A DNA stretch of 64,000 nt from an uncultured Bacteroidales bacterium (GTDB taxonomy: Bacteria > Bacteroidota > Bacteroidia > Bacteroidales > UBA932). A model generated the notes under the pieces. It saw only the letters and a list, made by a program, of their open reading frames with translations. It did not search any database and was not told where the DNA came from. The translations under genes were made by a program, and so were the position numbers. The stretch lies in contig ONEX01000005.1 in assembly GCA_900316955.1 (NCBI GenBank), positions 146,681 through 210,680 of the forward strand. The letters are read 5' to 3'. Of this stretch, positions 18,840 through 27,710 are shown one piece after another (within the stretch, counting starts at the first letter, position 1; every line of letters begins with the position of its first letter).

Positions 18840-20362
18840 TCGAAATCCTGGACACAACCCTCCGTGACGGCGAGCAGACGGCCGGCGTCTCGTTCAACCC
18901 GGACGAGAAACTGGCCATCGCGCGCCTGCTCCTGGAGGAAATGAAGGTCAACCGGATCGAGGTGGCCTCGGCGCGGGTGTCCCGCGGCGAGCAGGAGGCT
19001 TTCGCCAAGATCTGCGCGTGGGCTTCCACCTGCGGCAAGCTCGGCGCCGTCGAGGCGCTCGGCTTCGTGGACGGCGGCCTGTCCGTGGACTGGATCCGTT
19101 CGGCCGGGGGACAGGTGATGAACCTCCTCACGAAGGGCTCCCTCCGCCATGTGACCGGCCAGCTCCGGAAAACGCCGGAGGAGCACCTGGACGACATCCT
19201 CCGGGACATCCGCATCGCCGTCTCCAAGGGCCTGGAGGTCAACGTGTACCTCGAGGACTGGTCCAACGGGATGACGGACTCGCCGGAGTATGTGTTCTTC
19301 CTGGTGGACGCCCTGAAGGACGCCCCCGTGAAGCGGATCATGCTGCCGGACACCCTGGGCATCCTGGATCCGAAGCGCACGTGGGAGTACTGCCGGACGA
19401 TGGTGGAACGCTATCCTTCCCTCCATTTCGATTTCCACCCCCACAACGACTACGACCTCGCCGCGGCGAACGCCTTCGAGGCGGTCCTCGCCGGCGTGAA
19501 GGGCCTGCACACCACCGTGAACGGGCTGGGGGAGCGGACCGGCAACCTGCCCGTGTCCAGCGCCATCGGCATCCTCAATGACCACCTCAAGGTGGAGAAC
19601 ACCCTGGACGAGAGCCGTCTGATGCATGTGTGCCGCTATGTGGAGACGATTTCCGGCGTCCGGATCCCTTCGAACAAGCCCCTCGTGGGCGAGTTCGTCT
19701 TCACGCAGACGAGCGGGGTCCATGCCGATGGCGACCGCAAGGGCGGGCTGTACCAGAACGCCCTCCTGCCGGAGCGCTTCGGCCGCCACCGCCACTACGC
19801 CCTCGGGAAGACCAGCGGCAAGGCGAACATCGTCAAGAACCTGGAATCCCTGGGCATCAACCTCACGCCCGAGCAGATGAAGCAGGTCACGGCCCGCGTC
19901 GTCGAGCTCGGCGACAAGAAGGAAAGCCTGACCCCGGAGGACCTTCCGTTCATCGTGGCGGATGTCCTGAAAGGGGATGTCTCCACGACGGCCCCGGACC
20001 GGATCCACATCATCAATTACAGCCTGCAGCTCGCCCGCGGCATGCGCCCCATCGCGAACATCAGGATCGACATCGACGGAACCGAGTACGAGGAGGCGGC
20101 TGCCGGCGACGGCCAGTACGACGCCTTCATGAAGGCGCTCTGGATCATCTACGACCGGCTGGGCCGGCGGCATCCCCGCCTGACGGACTACGTCGTGAAG
20201 ATCCCGCCCGGGGGCAAGACCGACGCCCTCGTGGAGACGACCATCTCCTGGGACTGGCAGGGCAAGGGCTTCAAGACCCGGGGCGTGGACTCCGACCAGG
20301 CCGAAGCGGCCATCAAGGCCACGGTCAAGATGTTGAACTTAATCGAAAACAACCTGATATGA
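18836..20362 (+). CDS. second isopropylmalate/citramalate synthase-family enzyme
   Basis: 508 residues, DRE-TIM family: [13 protein letters not shown] at residues 4-16, [13 protein letters not shown] as the metal motif, NGLGERTGN, and a LeuA-type C-terminal regulatory domain (about 380-508, [21 protein letters not shown]). It is clearly paralogous to leuA four genes upstream, but the substrate-contact region differs ([15 protein letters not shown] near residue 40). It could be a (R)-citramalate synthase feeding the LeuCD/LeuB steps to make 2-oxobutyrate for isoleucine, or a second isopropylmalate synthase. No ilvA is in the window, which fits the first idea but does not prove it. Confidence 0.85.
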   Translation: MIEILDTTLRDGEQTAGVSFNPDEKLAIARLLLEEMKVNRIEVASARVSRGEQEAFAKICAWASTCGKLGAVEALGFVDGGLSVDWIRSAGGQVMNLLTKGSLRHVTGQLRKTPEEHLDDILRDIRIAVSKGLEVNVYLEDWSNGMTDSPEYVFFLVDALKDAPVKRIMLPDTLGILDPKRTWEYCRTMVERYPSLHFDFHPHNDYDLAAANAFEAVLAGVKGLHTTVNGLGERTGNLPVSSAIGILNDHLKVENTLDESRLMHVCRYVETISGVRIPSNKPLVGEFVFTQTSGVHADGDRKGGLYQNALLPERFGRHRHYALGKTSGKANIVKNLESLGINLTPEQMKQVTARVVELGDKKESLTPEDLPFIVADVLKGDVSTTAPDRIHIINYSLQLARGMRPIANIRIDIDGTEYEEAAAGDGQYDAFMKALWIIYDRLGRRHPRLTDYVVKIPPGGKTDALVETTISWDWQGKGFKTRGVDSDQAEAAIKATVKMLNLIENNLI

Positions 20363-21408
20363 GACTCAAGATTGCAAAACTCCCCGGCGACGGCATCGGC
20401 CCGGAAGTCGTGGACCAGGCCGTCAAGGTCGTGGATGCCGTGTGCGCCCGTTTCGGGCATGAGGTTTCTTACACCTACGGGTATGTAGGCGCCTGCGCCA
20501 TCGACCGTTTCGGTGACGCCTATCCGGCCGAGACCCATGCCTTGTGCATGGAAAGCGACGCCGTCCTCTTCGGCGCGGTGGGCGACCCCAAGTACGACAA
20601 CGACCCCACGGCGAAAGTGCGTCCGGAGCAGGGCCTGCTGGCCATCCGGAAGCAGCTGGGCCTGTATGCGAACCTCCGTCCGGTGGAGACCTTCAAGTCC
20701 CTCGTGGACAAGTCCCCGCTGAAGACCGAGCTCGTGGACGGGGCCGATTTCCTGTGCATCCGGGAACTCACCGGCGGCATGTACTTCGGCGAGAAGGGCC
20801 GGAAGGACAATGGAAACACGGCCTATGACACCAACATCTACAGCCGCGCCGAGGTGGAGCGCATCCTGAAGCTCGCCTTCGAGTACGCCGGACGCCGCCG
20901 CAAGCACCTCACCGTGGTGGACAAGGCCAACGTGCTGGAATCCTCCCGCCTGTGGCGCCAGATCGCGCAGGAGATGGAGCCGGCCTATCCGGACATCCAG
21001 GTGGACTACATGTTCGTGGACAACGCCGCCATGCAGCTCATCCGCTGGCCGAAGTTCTTCGACGTCCTGGTGACCGAGAACACCTTCGGCGACATCCTCA
21101 CGGACGAAGCCAGCTGCATCAGCGGGTCGATGGGCCTGCTGGCGTCGGCCTCGGTAGGGGAGCACACCTCCCTGTTCGAGCCCATCCACGGCTCCTACCC
21201 GCAGGCGGCCGGCAAGAACATCGCGAACCCCGTCGCGGCCATCCTGTCGGCGGCGATGATGTTCGAGTACGCCTTCGGCCTGATGGACGAGGGCAAGGCC
21301 ATCCGCGAGGCCGTCGCCGCTTCCCTGGAGGCCGGCGTGACGACCGAGGACCTCGGCGGCAGCTATTCCACCTCCGCGGTGGGCGATTGGATCGCATCGA
21401 AAATATAG
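20359..21408 (+). CDS. leuB: 3-isopropylmalate dehydrogenase
   Basis: 349 residues. The N-terminus [15 protein letters not shown], the ELTGGMYFG substrate segment, [20 protein letters not shown] and the [14 protein letters not shown] metal/isopropylmalate signature are all present. It oxidatively decarboxylates 3-isopropylmalate with NAD. LeuB can act on 3-methylmalate in the citramalate route as well, relevant to the gene directly upstream. It overlaps that gene by 4 bp; ilvE follows after 6 bp. Confidence 0.96.
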   Translation: MRLKIAKLPGDGIGPEVVDQAVKVVDAVCARFGHEVSYTYGYVGACAIDRFGDAYPAETHALCMESDAVLFGAVGDPKYDNDPTAKVRPEQGLLAIRKQLGLYANLRPVETFKSLVDKSPLKTELVDGADFLCIRELTGGMYFGEKGRKDNGNTAYDTNIYSRAEVERILKLAFEYAGRRRKHLTVVDKANVLESSRLWRQIAQEMEPAYPDIQVDYMFVDNAAMQLIRWPKFFDVLVTENTFGDILTDEASCISGSMGLLASASVGEHTSLFEPIHGSYPQAAGKNIANPVAAILSAAMMFEYAFGLMDEGKAIREAVAASLEAGVTTEDLGGSYSTSAVGDWIASKI

Positions 21409-21414
21409 AACGAT

Positions 21415-22455
21415 ATGGAACAGATAGACTGGAAAACCTTAGGCTTTGACGCCTACCGGACCCGCACTGTCGTCGTCTCCCACTTCAAGGACGGCAAGTG
21501 GTCCACTCCCGAATCGACGGAGACCTTCTACTTCACGTTCGACCCCTTCGCGCAAGTCTTCCACTACGCGATTTCCTGCTTCGAGGGCCTGAAGGCCTTC
21601 CGGCAGAAGGACGGACGCGTCGCGATGTTCCGTCCCGACCAGAACGCCGCCCGCCTCCAGCGGACCGCGGACTACCTGGGCATGCCCTGCCCGTCCCCGG
21701 AAATGTTCTTCCAGATGTGCGAAGCCTGCATCCGCGGCAACATGGAGTTCCTGGCGCCGTATGGCCTGGGGGCGTCCATGTACCTGCGCCCGCTGCTGGT
21801 GGGCATGCATCCCCAGATGCAGCTCGTGCCGTATCCGGAGGCCGTTTTCGCCGTGATGTGCGCCCCCGTGGGCTCCTACTACGGCGCACACCTGAAGTCC
21901 TGCGCGGCCGTCATCCCGGGCAACTATGACCGGGCGGCGCCGAAGGGCTCCGGCAGCTACAAGATCGGCGCGAACTACGCGAACACCTTCAAGCCCTACA
22001 AGTTCGCCCACGAACAGGGCTATGCGGAGCTCCTGTACCTGAATTCCTCCACCCGCGAGTTCGTCGACGAGTTCGGCTCGTCCAACTTCTTCGGCATCAA
22101 GGGGAACAAGTACATCACCCCGCTCTCCGACAGCGTCCTTCCGTCCATCACGAACAAGACCCTGCAGCAGGTGGCCATCGACCTGGGCATGGAAGTGGAG
22201 AAGCGGCCGGTCCCGCTCGAGGAGCTGGCTACGTTCGAGGAAGTGGGCGGCTGCGGCACCGCCGTGGTCATCACCCCGCTCTCGCACATCGACATGAAGC
22301 CGGTGCTCGAGGAGCCGGAAGTCTCCCGCGAATTCCGCTACTGCCCCGACGGCGAGGTGGGCCCGAAGTCCACGGCCCTGTACAAGCGCATCCGCGCCAT
22401 CCAGGACGGCGAATATCCCGACGAGCACGGCTGGTGCCGGTTCGTGGAGGTGTAG
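21415..22455 (+). CDS. ilvE: branched-chain amino acid aminotransferase
   Basis: 346 residues, fold type IV PLP enzyme. The PLP lysine is K183 in GSYKIGANYA. EFGSSNFFGI and a C-terminal GCGTAVVITPL motif correspond to the phosphate-binding and specificity loops of class II BCATs. It performs the last step to Val, Leu and Ile. It is the final gene of the operon: a strong terminator begins about 80 bp after the stop. Confidence 0.95.
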   Translation: MEQIDWKTLGFDAYRTRTVVVSHFKDGKWSTPESTETFYFTFDPFAQVFHYAISCFEGLKAFRQKDGRVAMFRPDQNAARLQRTADYLGMPCPSPEMFFQMCEACIRGNMEFLAPYGLGASMYLRPLLVGMHPQMQLVPYPEAVFAVMCAPVGSYYGAHLKSCAAVIPGNYDRAAPKGSGSYKIGANYANTFKPYKFAHEQGYAELLYLNSSTREFVDEFGSSNFFGIKGNKYITPLSDSVLPSITNKTLQQVAIDLGMEVEKRPVPLEELATFEEVGGCGTAVVITPLSHIDMKPVLEEPEVSREFRYCPDGEVGPKSTALYKRIRAIQDGEYPDEHGWCRFVEV

Positions 22456-22532
22456 CCTGCGCAGATGCGTGGATGGACCTGGCACTGACTGGTTTACAAC
22501 TAATTGAAAATTAGACAGTTACAATTTATGTG

Positions 22533-22575
22533 GTTCCGGGTCTCCATATTAGGGGAGACCTGGAACTCTCTTTTT
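22533..22575 (+). terminator. terminator of the ilv-leu operon
   Basis: GTTCCGGGTCTCC (22533-22545) pairs with GGAGACCTGGAAC (22554-22566), 13 bp with one G-T wobble, followed by TCTC and five T. It ends the 12-kb BCAA transcript. Confidence 0.82.
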
Positions 22576-22631
22576 AGGGAACGTTTGACAATCAATCGGT
22601 TATGAATGACTTGGTGCCAGGTGGGAATAGA

Positions 22632-22662
22632 TTGAAATTCTGGACGGAAAGTGTTATTTTTG
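22632..22662 (+). promoter_or_regulatory. promoter of the DUF3857 gene pair
   Basis: TTG at 22632-22634, 20-nt spacer, TATTTTTG at 22655-22662, then 22 nt to the ATG. This is a consensus Bacteroidota -33/-7 arrangement. Confidence 0.75.
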
Positions 22663-22684
22663 TCTCGAATAAAGAATTGAATCC

Positions 22685-24658
22685 ATGAGTCCTATGAACC
22701 GGTTTGTTTCAGTTTTATTCCTTCTCTTCGTGTGTCTTGCCGCCGGCGCCCAGCGGATTGCTGTCAATCCCAAGTTCGGGGCCGTATCTGACGCAGAGGT
22801 TGATATGACTGTGTATGAGCCTGATACATCGGCGGTTGCGCTGATGCTGTATCGCTCGTACAACCTTGATCTCGTCTTTGACAACAATATCGCCATCGTC
22901 CAGGAGATTACGGTCCATGAACGGATCAAGGTGCTCAAGGAGGAAGGAAAGAAATATGCTGATTTCAGTTTTCTGTACCTCAACACGACGGACATCAAGG
23001 AGAAGTATTCCGGGGTGAAGGTGGAGACCTACAACCGGGAGAATGGGAAGGTGGTCAAGACCAAGATGTCCAAGAAATATGAGTTCGACGAGAAGTACTC
23101 CGACGACGCCCGCCGGCTCTCCTTCACCGCGGAGAACGTCCGGGTGGGTTCTGTCATCGAGGTCACCTACCAATTCGTGACGCCCCGGTTTTATGACATC
23201 GACAACATCTACCTGCAACTGTCCATCCCGGTGAACGAGACGGACGTCACCGTGGGCCATTGCGAATACTTCCGGATCAACAAGTCCCAGCGGGGCTACA
23301 TCCTTCCGGCCTACCGGTCCGACAACCGCATCAAGCAGACATCCGTCGACGGTGGCCGGCTTTCGTACCAGGTGGAGATGGACTGCTACCACGCGGTGGA
23401 CCTTCCTGCCATGCAGTCCGAATCTTTCAGCTACTGCCCGACGCAGTACAGGACGCAGCTCCTGTACGACCTTTCCGGCGTGAGTATCCCCGGCTCGGTG
23501 TACAAGGACTATAGCGCGACTTGGAACGATGTGGACAAGGCCATTGCGGAATCGAGCATCTTTGACGAGGTCAAGGCGAAGTTCCGCGACGCCAAGGAAC
23601 TGGAAGCTGCCCTGCAGGGCGTCGAAGGGGACGAAGCCCGGATCGTCGCCGTGAGAAAATACGTTACGGACAAGGTCAAGTGGAATGAAAAGAGCCGCCT
23701 GGTCCCGAAGGGGGCGCGGGAAGTCCTCAAGCAGGGCTCCGGCTCGGACGCTGACATCAACGCGCTCACGGCCAGCGCCTTGAACGCCGTGGGCTACCTC
23801 GCCGAGCCTGTCATGATCCGCCGTCGCTCCGAGGGTGTGCTGGTGGATTTCCACGCTTCCATCAACGCCTTCGATACATTTATCATCAAGGTCACGACGC
23901 CGGACGCCAGCAAGAACTGGTACTTGGACGCCGCCCGCGAGTTCGGGTATCTGAACGTGCTCAATACCGATTTCCTGATTCCGCAGGCGCGGCTCATGCA
24001 TCTGGACGGTCATGGCGAATGGGTGGACCTGACCGCCCTGACCAAGAGCCGGGTGACCGAGATGGTCAAGGCCTCCGTCACTCCGGACGGAACCTTGACG
24101 GGCAACGCCACCATCCAGGCGAATAACGAAGACTCTTACGGGATCAAGGCCCAATACGACGATTTCGATTCGGAAGAGGAGTATATCGAGGACATCGAAT
24201 CCGACGAGCGCATCGACATCACCAGTTTCGAAATCCAGAAGGAGTACGGTCCGACGACCATGATCGCCTATGATTTCGAGCGGGACCTGGATACGGGGGA
24301 CCGCCTCTACATCCAGCCTTTCCTGTCCAACTATCACTCCGACACCTCATTCCGGAAAGAGAAGCGGGACATCCCTGTGGACTTCCCTTATCCCACCGCG
24401 ATCATTTACAGTTTCGTCCTGGACATCCCGGAGGGGTATGATGTGGAGGAACTGCCGGAGAGCGTGACCATGACCTGTCCGCCCGTCAAAGGACGGATCT
24501 TGTTCCAGTGCAAGCAGATAGGCAACCAGATTTCCGTCTCCTACCGCTTCACGATGGATGAGACCACCGTACTGCCGGAGTATTACGCCGATCTCCGCGC
24601 CTTCTGGGAGAAGGTGGTCGGGGTCGAGAAGAGCACCATCGTCCTGAAGAAACAATGA
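22685..24658 (+). CDS. exported DUF3857 / transglutaminase-like protein, likely non-catalytic
   Basis: 657 residues (or 654 from the ATG at 22694). A signal peptide (FVSVLFLLFVCLAAGAQ) directs export. The N-terminal ~220 residues are the DUF3857 region, followed by a transglutaminase-like core. The position that carries the catalytic Cys in the downstream paralogue (GDCKGLS) reads GSGSDADINAL here, and the His and acidic positions (FDTFIIKV, WYLDAA) are also not conserved. So the core is probably structural or binding only, which is common in this family. The C-terminal ~200 residues are beta-rich. It overlaps the next gene by 4 bp. Confidence 0.82.
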   Translation: MSPMNRFVSVLFLLFVCLAAGAQRIAVNPKFGAVSDAEVDMTVYEPDTSAVALMLYRSYNLDLVFDNNIAIVQEITVHERIKVLKEEGKKYADFSFLYLNTTDIKEKYSGVKVETYNRENGKVVKTKMSKKYEFDEKYSDDARRLSFTAENVRVGSVIEVTYQFVTPRFYDIDNIYLQLSIPVNETDVTVGHCEYFRINKSQRGYILPAYRSDNRIKQTSVDGGRLSYQVEMDCYHAVDLPAMQSESFSYCPTQYRTQLLYDLSGVSIPGSVYKDYSATWNDVDKAIAESSIFDEVKAKFRDAKELEAALQGVEGDEARIVAVRKYVTDKVKWNEKSRLVPKGAREVLKQGSGSDADINALTASALNAVGYLAEPVMIRRRSEGVLVDFHASINAFDTFIIKVTTPDASKNWYLDAAREFGYLNVLNTDFLIPQARLMHLDGHGEWVDLTALTKSRVTEMVKASVTPDGTLTGNATIQANNEDSYGIKAQYDDFDSEEEYIEDIESDERIDITSFEIQKEYGPTTMIAYDFERDLDTGDRLYIQPFLSNYHSDTSFRKEKRDIPVDFPYPTAIIYSFVLDIPEGYDVEELPESVTMTCPPVKGRILFQCKQIGNQISVSYRFTMDETTVLPEYYADLRAFWEKVVGVEKSTIVLKKQ

Positions 24659-26511
24659 AACGCCTGATCTTCCTCCCCATGCTCTGCTGGGCGGCCTTGC
24701 TCGTCGCTCAGGAGAAGTATAACGCCATCATCCTGGAGGATGAGGAATCCTTCGTGATGTCCGCGCCCACGTCCGGTACCTACAACGTCCGGAGAACGGT
24801 CCGCGTGTTCAACGACGCGGGCTTGGACGAGGCCGTGTTCCAGGAGTATACGGACCAGTTCCGCAGCCTTTCATCCTTCAAGGGAACGCTGGAACGTGAG
24901 AACGGCAAGCCCCTGAAGCTCAAGAAGGACGACCTGGTCATGGTTTCCGTCGCTTCCGGCCTCGCCGAGGACGGCTTTGTCCATGGCTACCAACCTTCAT
25001 CGACATATCCTTTCACCGTTACCTACGAATACACGATCACCTACCGGAAAGGCGTCGCTTCCTTCCCGACCTTCTTTCCGGTATCCAGCGAGAAAGTCAA
25101 GGTGGAGAAGGCCTCCTACACCTTCCAGGTTCCTTCCGGCACGAAAATCAATTGCGTCACGTCCAAGGTGGGCGATGTGCGGAAAGAAACCGGCAAGGCC
25201 GATACCTACCGCTGGGAAGTTCCTGTCTTCGAGGGCTATACCGCCGAGATGCTCATGCCCTCCTGGCGGGAGATCGTGCCCTATGTCTTCGCCTGCCCGG
25301 CGGATTTCACCTATGCCGGCATGAACGGCAGCCAGGCCACCTGGGAACATGTGGGCGCCTGGGTCCATGGACTCCGCGAAGGGACGGACGACCTCCCGGA
25401 ATCCTTCCGGGCCGAACTGAAGGAGATGACAGCCAAGGCCGGTTCCGATTTGGAGAAGATCCGGATTCTGTATGACTACCTCCGCGAGCATACGCGCTAC
25501 GTGAGCATCCAGCTGGGCATCGGCGGTTACAAGCCTTTCCCGGCCAGTCAGGTCCATAAGACCGGTTTCGGCGACTGCAAGGGCCTGTCCAACTACATGC
25601 AATCCATGCTGGACGCCGTTGGCATCCCGTCCTACTACACGCTCGTGAACACGAACCGGGCCGATTTCCTGCCCGGCTATTCCGGCGTCGGCCAGATGAA
25701 CCACGTAATGCTGTGCGTCCCGCTTCCCGAGAAGAAAGACACCCTCTGGCTGGAATGCACGAACCCGGCCGTGCCGCTGGGCTACCGGCATGAGGACGTG
25801 GCCGGCCACGAAGTGGTCGTCACGCAGGCCGGCGGCGGAATCCCGGTCCGGGTACCCGCCTATGCCGACACCCTGAGCCGGGACGTCTGCGAACTGGATC
25901 TGGAACTCGCTCCTGACGGGGCCGCGAAGGCGACCGTGAAGCGGAGCCTCTACCTGGACGAGACGGAAAGCTGGCTCTCCATCCGTGACTGGAAGCCCGA
26001 CACTCGGCGGAGCCGCCTTACGTCCGGGCTCACCGTCCAGCCGCAGGAAGTGACGCTCACGGGCGTGCAGGACAACTTCCGGGACTATGACGGTCCGGAT
26101 TTCTGCCCATGGATGGAAGTGGATTACACCTTCGACACCCGCCAATACGCGACCACCGGGAAGGACCGCCTGTTCGTGCCGGTCAATCCCCATCCCAAGG
26201 GCGCCTCGCTCCAGCGGGGAAAGCGGCAGAACGACCTTGTATGCAAGCAGGGCGGCATCGAACGCGACCGTATCTGGATCCACCTGCCCGCCGGCTACAA
26301 GCCGGAAAGCCTTCCCAATCCGGTCTCATTGGATACGGAATGGGGTACCTTCACCTCATCCTGTGAACTGAAGGACGGTACCGTCGTGGTTTTCCAGGAA
26401 TTCATTACCAAGCGCTTCCGGGAGCCGGCGGAACGCTTTGACGACTTCCGCACTTTCGTGCGGGCCGTCAACAAAGCGTATCAGGCGAATCTGGTGCTGG
26501 TCAAAGAATAA
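24655..26511 (+). CDS. exported DUF3857 / transglutaminase-like protein, catalytic residues intact
   Basis: 618 residues with a short signal peptide (LIFLPMLCWAALLVAQ). The DUF3857 domain spans about 30-230. The transglutaminase-like core (about 255-370) has the Cys in FGDCKGLSNYM (C308), His in MNHVMLCV (H350) and an acidic residue in WLECT (E367), a usable Cys-His-Glu set. It is probably periplasmic; the substrate is unknown. It is a clear paralogue of the upstream gene and is cotranslated with it via ATGA. Confidence 0.83.
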   Translation: MKRLIFLPMLCWAALLVAQEKYNAIILEDEESFVMSAPTSGTYNVRRTVRVFNDAGLDEAVFQEYTDQFRSLSSFKGTLERENGKPLKLKKDDLVMVSVASGLAEDGFVHGYQPSSTYPFTVTYEYTITYRKGVASFPTFFPVSSEKVKVEKASYTFQVPSGTKINCVTSKVGDVRKETGKADTYRWEVPVFEGYTAEMLMPSWREIVPYVFACPADFTYAGMNGSQATWEHVGAWVHGLREGTDDLPESFRAELKEMTAKAGSDLEKIRILYDYLREHTRYVSIQLGIGGYKPFPASQVHKTGFGDCKGLSNYMQSMLDAVGIPSYYTLVNTNRADFLPGYSGVGQMNHVMLCVPLPEKKDTLWLECTNPAVPLGYRHEDVAGHEVVVTQAGGGIPVRVPAYADTLSRDVCELDLELAPDGAAKATVKRSLYLDETESWLSIRDWKPDTRRSRLTSGLTVQPQEVTLTGVQDNFRDYDGPDFCPWMEVDYTFDTRQYATTGKDRLFVPVNPHPKGASLQRGKRQNDLVCKQGGIERDRIWIHLPAGYKPESLPNPVSLDTEWGTFTSSCELKDGTVVVFQEFITKRFREPAERFDDFRTFVRAVNKAYQANLVLVKE

Positions 26512-26875
26512 AAAAAGGCGGGGCCGTAAGCCGCTTTCTGTTTTTGAATCTGCCATTTATCTTCGCAACCTACCCCCCGGCATCGGACGGGCCGCCCTCA
26601 TCTGCCGGTATATTTGGTCTTGCAGGCCTGCCGCCGTACCCGCCGTACGTCGCCGCACGGCGTCGTGGGCTCTTACCCCGCGTTTTCACCCTTACCCTTG
26701 CGGGCGGTTTTTTTCTGTTACGGACGGAAAAGATTACTCCCTTCTGTGCTTTCCACAGCCAGGCGCCCTGCCCTGTGCGGACTTTCCTCACCGGTTTCCC
26801 GGCGCGGCAGATCGTCCCGCCTTTTTCGGTTGCAAAGGTACGAAAAAAGTTGTACTTTTGTCCGATTAAAGTGAG
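26512..26875. other. 364-bp intergenic region, no convincing gene
   Basis: Short open frames exist on both strands but are Pro/Arg-rich and look like chance frames in GC-rich DNA. It does hold signal-like elements: TATCTTCGC (26558-26566), TATATTTG (26609-26616), a CGCCGT/ACGGCG hairpin (26641-26662), and a run of seven T at 26708-26714 after a small GC stem. A short RNA between 26620 and 26714 is possible but weakly supported. The promoter of the next gene is at its 3' end. Confidence 0.45.
26830..26860 (+). promoter_or_regulatory. promoter of glutaminyl cyclase - thiamin receptor unit
   Basis: TTG at 26830-26832, 20-nt spacer, TACTTTTG at 26853-26860, start codon 16 nt later. No other consensus promoter is visible between here and the TonB receptor at 27711. 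Confidence 0.72.
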
Positions 26876-27628
26876 ATGAGAAAGTTTTTGCTCATAGCAG
26901 GCCTCGTGATCGCCGCGGTTTCCTGCGGGACGACGAAGGTGCAGGAGTACAAGGTGAAGGTCGTGCGGGAATACCCGCATGACGTGACTTCGTATACGCA
27001 GGGGCTGTTTTTCTACCGCGATTCGCTGTACGAGTCCACGGGCCAGTGGGGAGAGAGCACCTTCCGCACGGTGGACCTGGAGACGGGGAAGGCCCTGTCC
27101 CGGATGGACTTCTCACGGAAGTATTTCATCGAGGGATCCATCTTCTTCGAGGGCACCCTGTATCTCCTCACCTGGACGAACAACCTCGTCTTCCTGTACG
27201 ATGCCGATACGCGTAAATACCGGGAGACGGTCGCGTATCCCCGCGAAGGCTGGGGCCTGACCACGGACGGGAAGCAGCTCATCGCCAGCGACGGCAGCTC
27301 CTTCCTGTATTTCATGGACAAGGACCTGAACGTGGAGCGGCGCCTGCGGGTGACCATGGACGGGAAGTCGGTGCGCTACCTGAACGAACTCGAATACATC
27401 GACGGGAAGGTATGGGCCAATGTCTATACCACCGACACGATCGTCATCATCGACCCGGCCGACGGGAAGGTGGAGGCGACCGTGGACTGCCGGGGCCTGC
27501 TCCCGTACCGGGAACGGACCGCCGAGACGGATGTCCTGAACGGCATCGCCGTGGACAGGAAGGGCCGGATCTTCCTGACCGGGAAGTATTGGCCCAAGAT
27601 GTTTGAAATAGAACTGGTTAAGAAATAA
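26876..27628 (+). CDS. glutaminyl-peptide cyclotransferase, lipoprotein
   Basis: 250 residues. The lipoprotein signal ends at C17 (VIAAVSC). The rest matches the plant-type/bacterial glutamine cyclotransferase (beta-propeller) family: YPHDVTSYTQGLFFY, STGQWGESTFR, EGWGLTTDGKQLI, LNELEYIDGKVWANVY and LNGIAVD are the blade signatures. It converts N-terminal Gln to pyroglutamate on exported proteins, probably at the periplasmic face. It is cotranscribed with the thiamin receptor through an intervening riboswitch; the functional link is not obvious. Confidence 0.88.
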   Translation: MRKFLLIAGLVIAAVSCGTTKVQEYKVKVVREYPHDVTSYTQGLFFYRDSLYESTGQWGESTFRTVDLETGKALSRMDFSRKYFIEGSIFFEGTLYLLTWTNNLVFLYDADTRKYRETVAYPREGWGLTTDGKQLIASDGSSFLYFMDKDLNVERRLRVTMDGKSVRYLNELEYIDGKVWANVYTTDTIVIIDPADGKVEATVDCRGLLPYRERTAETDVLNGIAVDRKGRIFLTGKYWPKMFEIELVKK

Positions 27629-27629
27629 A

Positions 27630-27707
27630 AACTCGGGGTATCGGGCCAGGTGGCCCGGTTGAGAGCATACCCGTGAACCTGATGCGGTTCATACCGCCGG
27701 AGGAAAG
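27630..27707 (+). promoter_or_regulatory. TPP (thiamin pyrophosphate) riboswitch
   Basis: The conserved THI-element core is readable: CGGGGTATC (27634-27642), a GGGCCAGGTGGCCC-type variable stem, TGAGAG (27660-27665), and GAACCTGATGCGGTTCAT followed by ACCGCCGGAGGA (27675-27704). This matches the pyrimidine- and pyrophosphate-binding arms of TPP aptamers. The only good Shine-Dalgarno in the area, GGAGGA (27699-27704), lies inside the conserved 3' part of the aptamer, 6 nt before the ATG at 27711. Ligand binding would therefore hide it: translational control. No terminator hairpin is seen. Confidence 0.92.
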
Positions 27708-27710
27708 TAT

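Noticed and set aside
18122-20362. 746-codon frame suggesting a LeuD/LeuA-like fusion
   Set aside because: The upstream part is a different frame of leuC and leuD. The ATG at 18836, overlapping the leuD stop, starts the real protein.
26544-26879. 111-codon plus-strand frame in the intergenic region
   Set aside because: Pro/Arg-rich, runs over the promoter of the next gene, and competes with equally long frames on the same stretch; no family resemblance.
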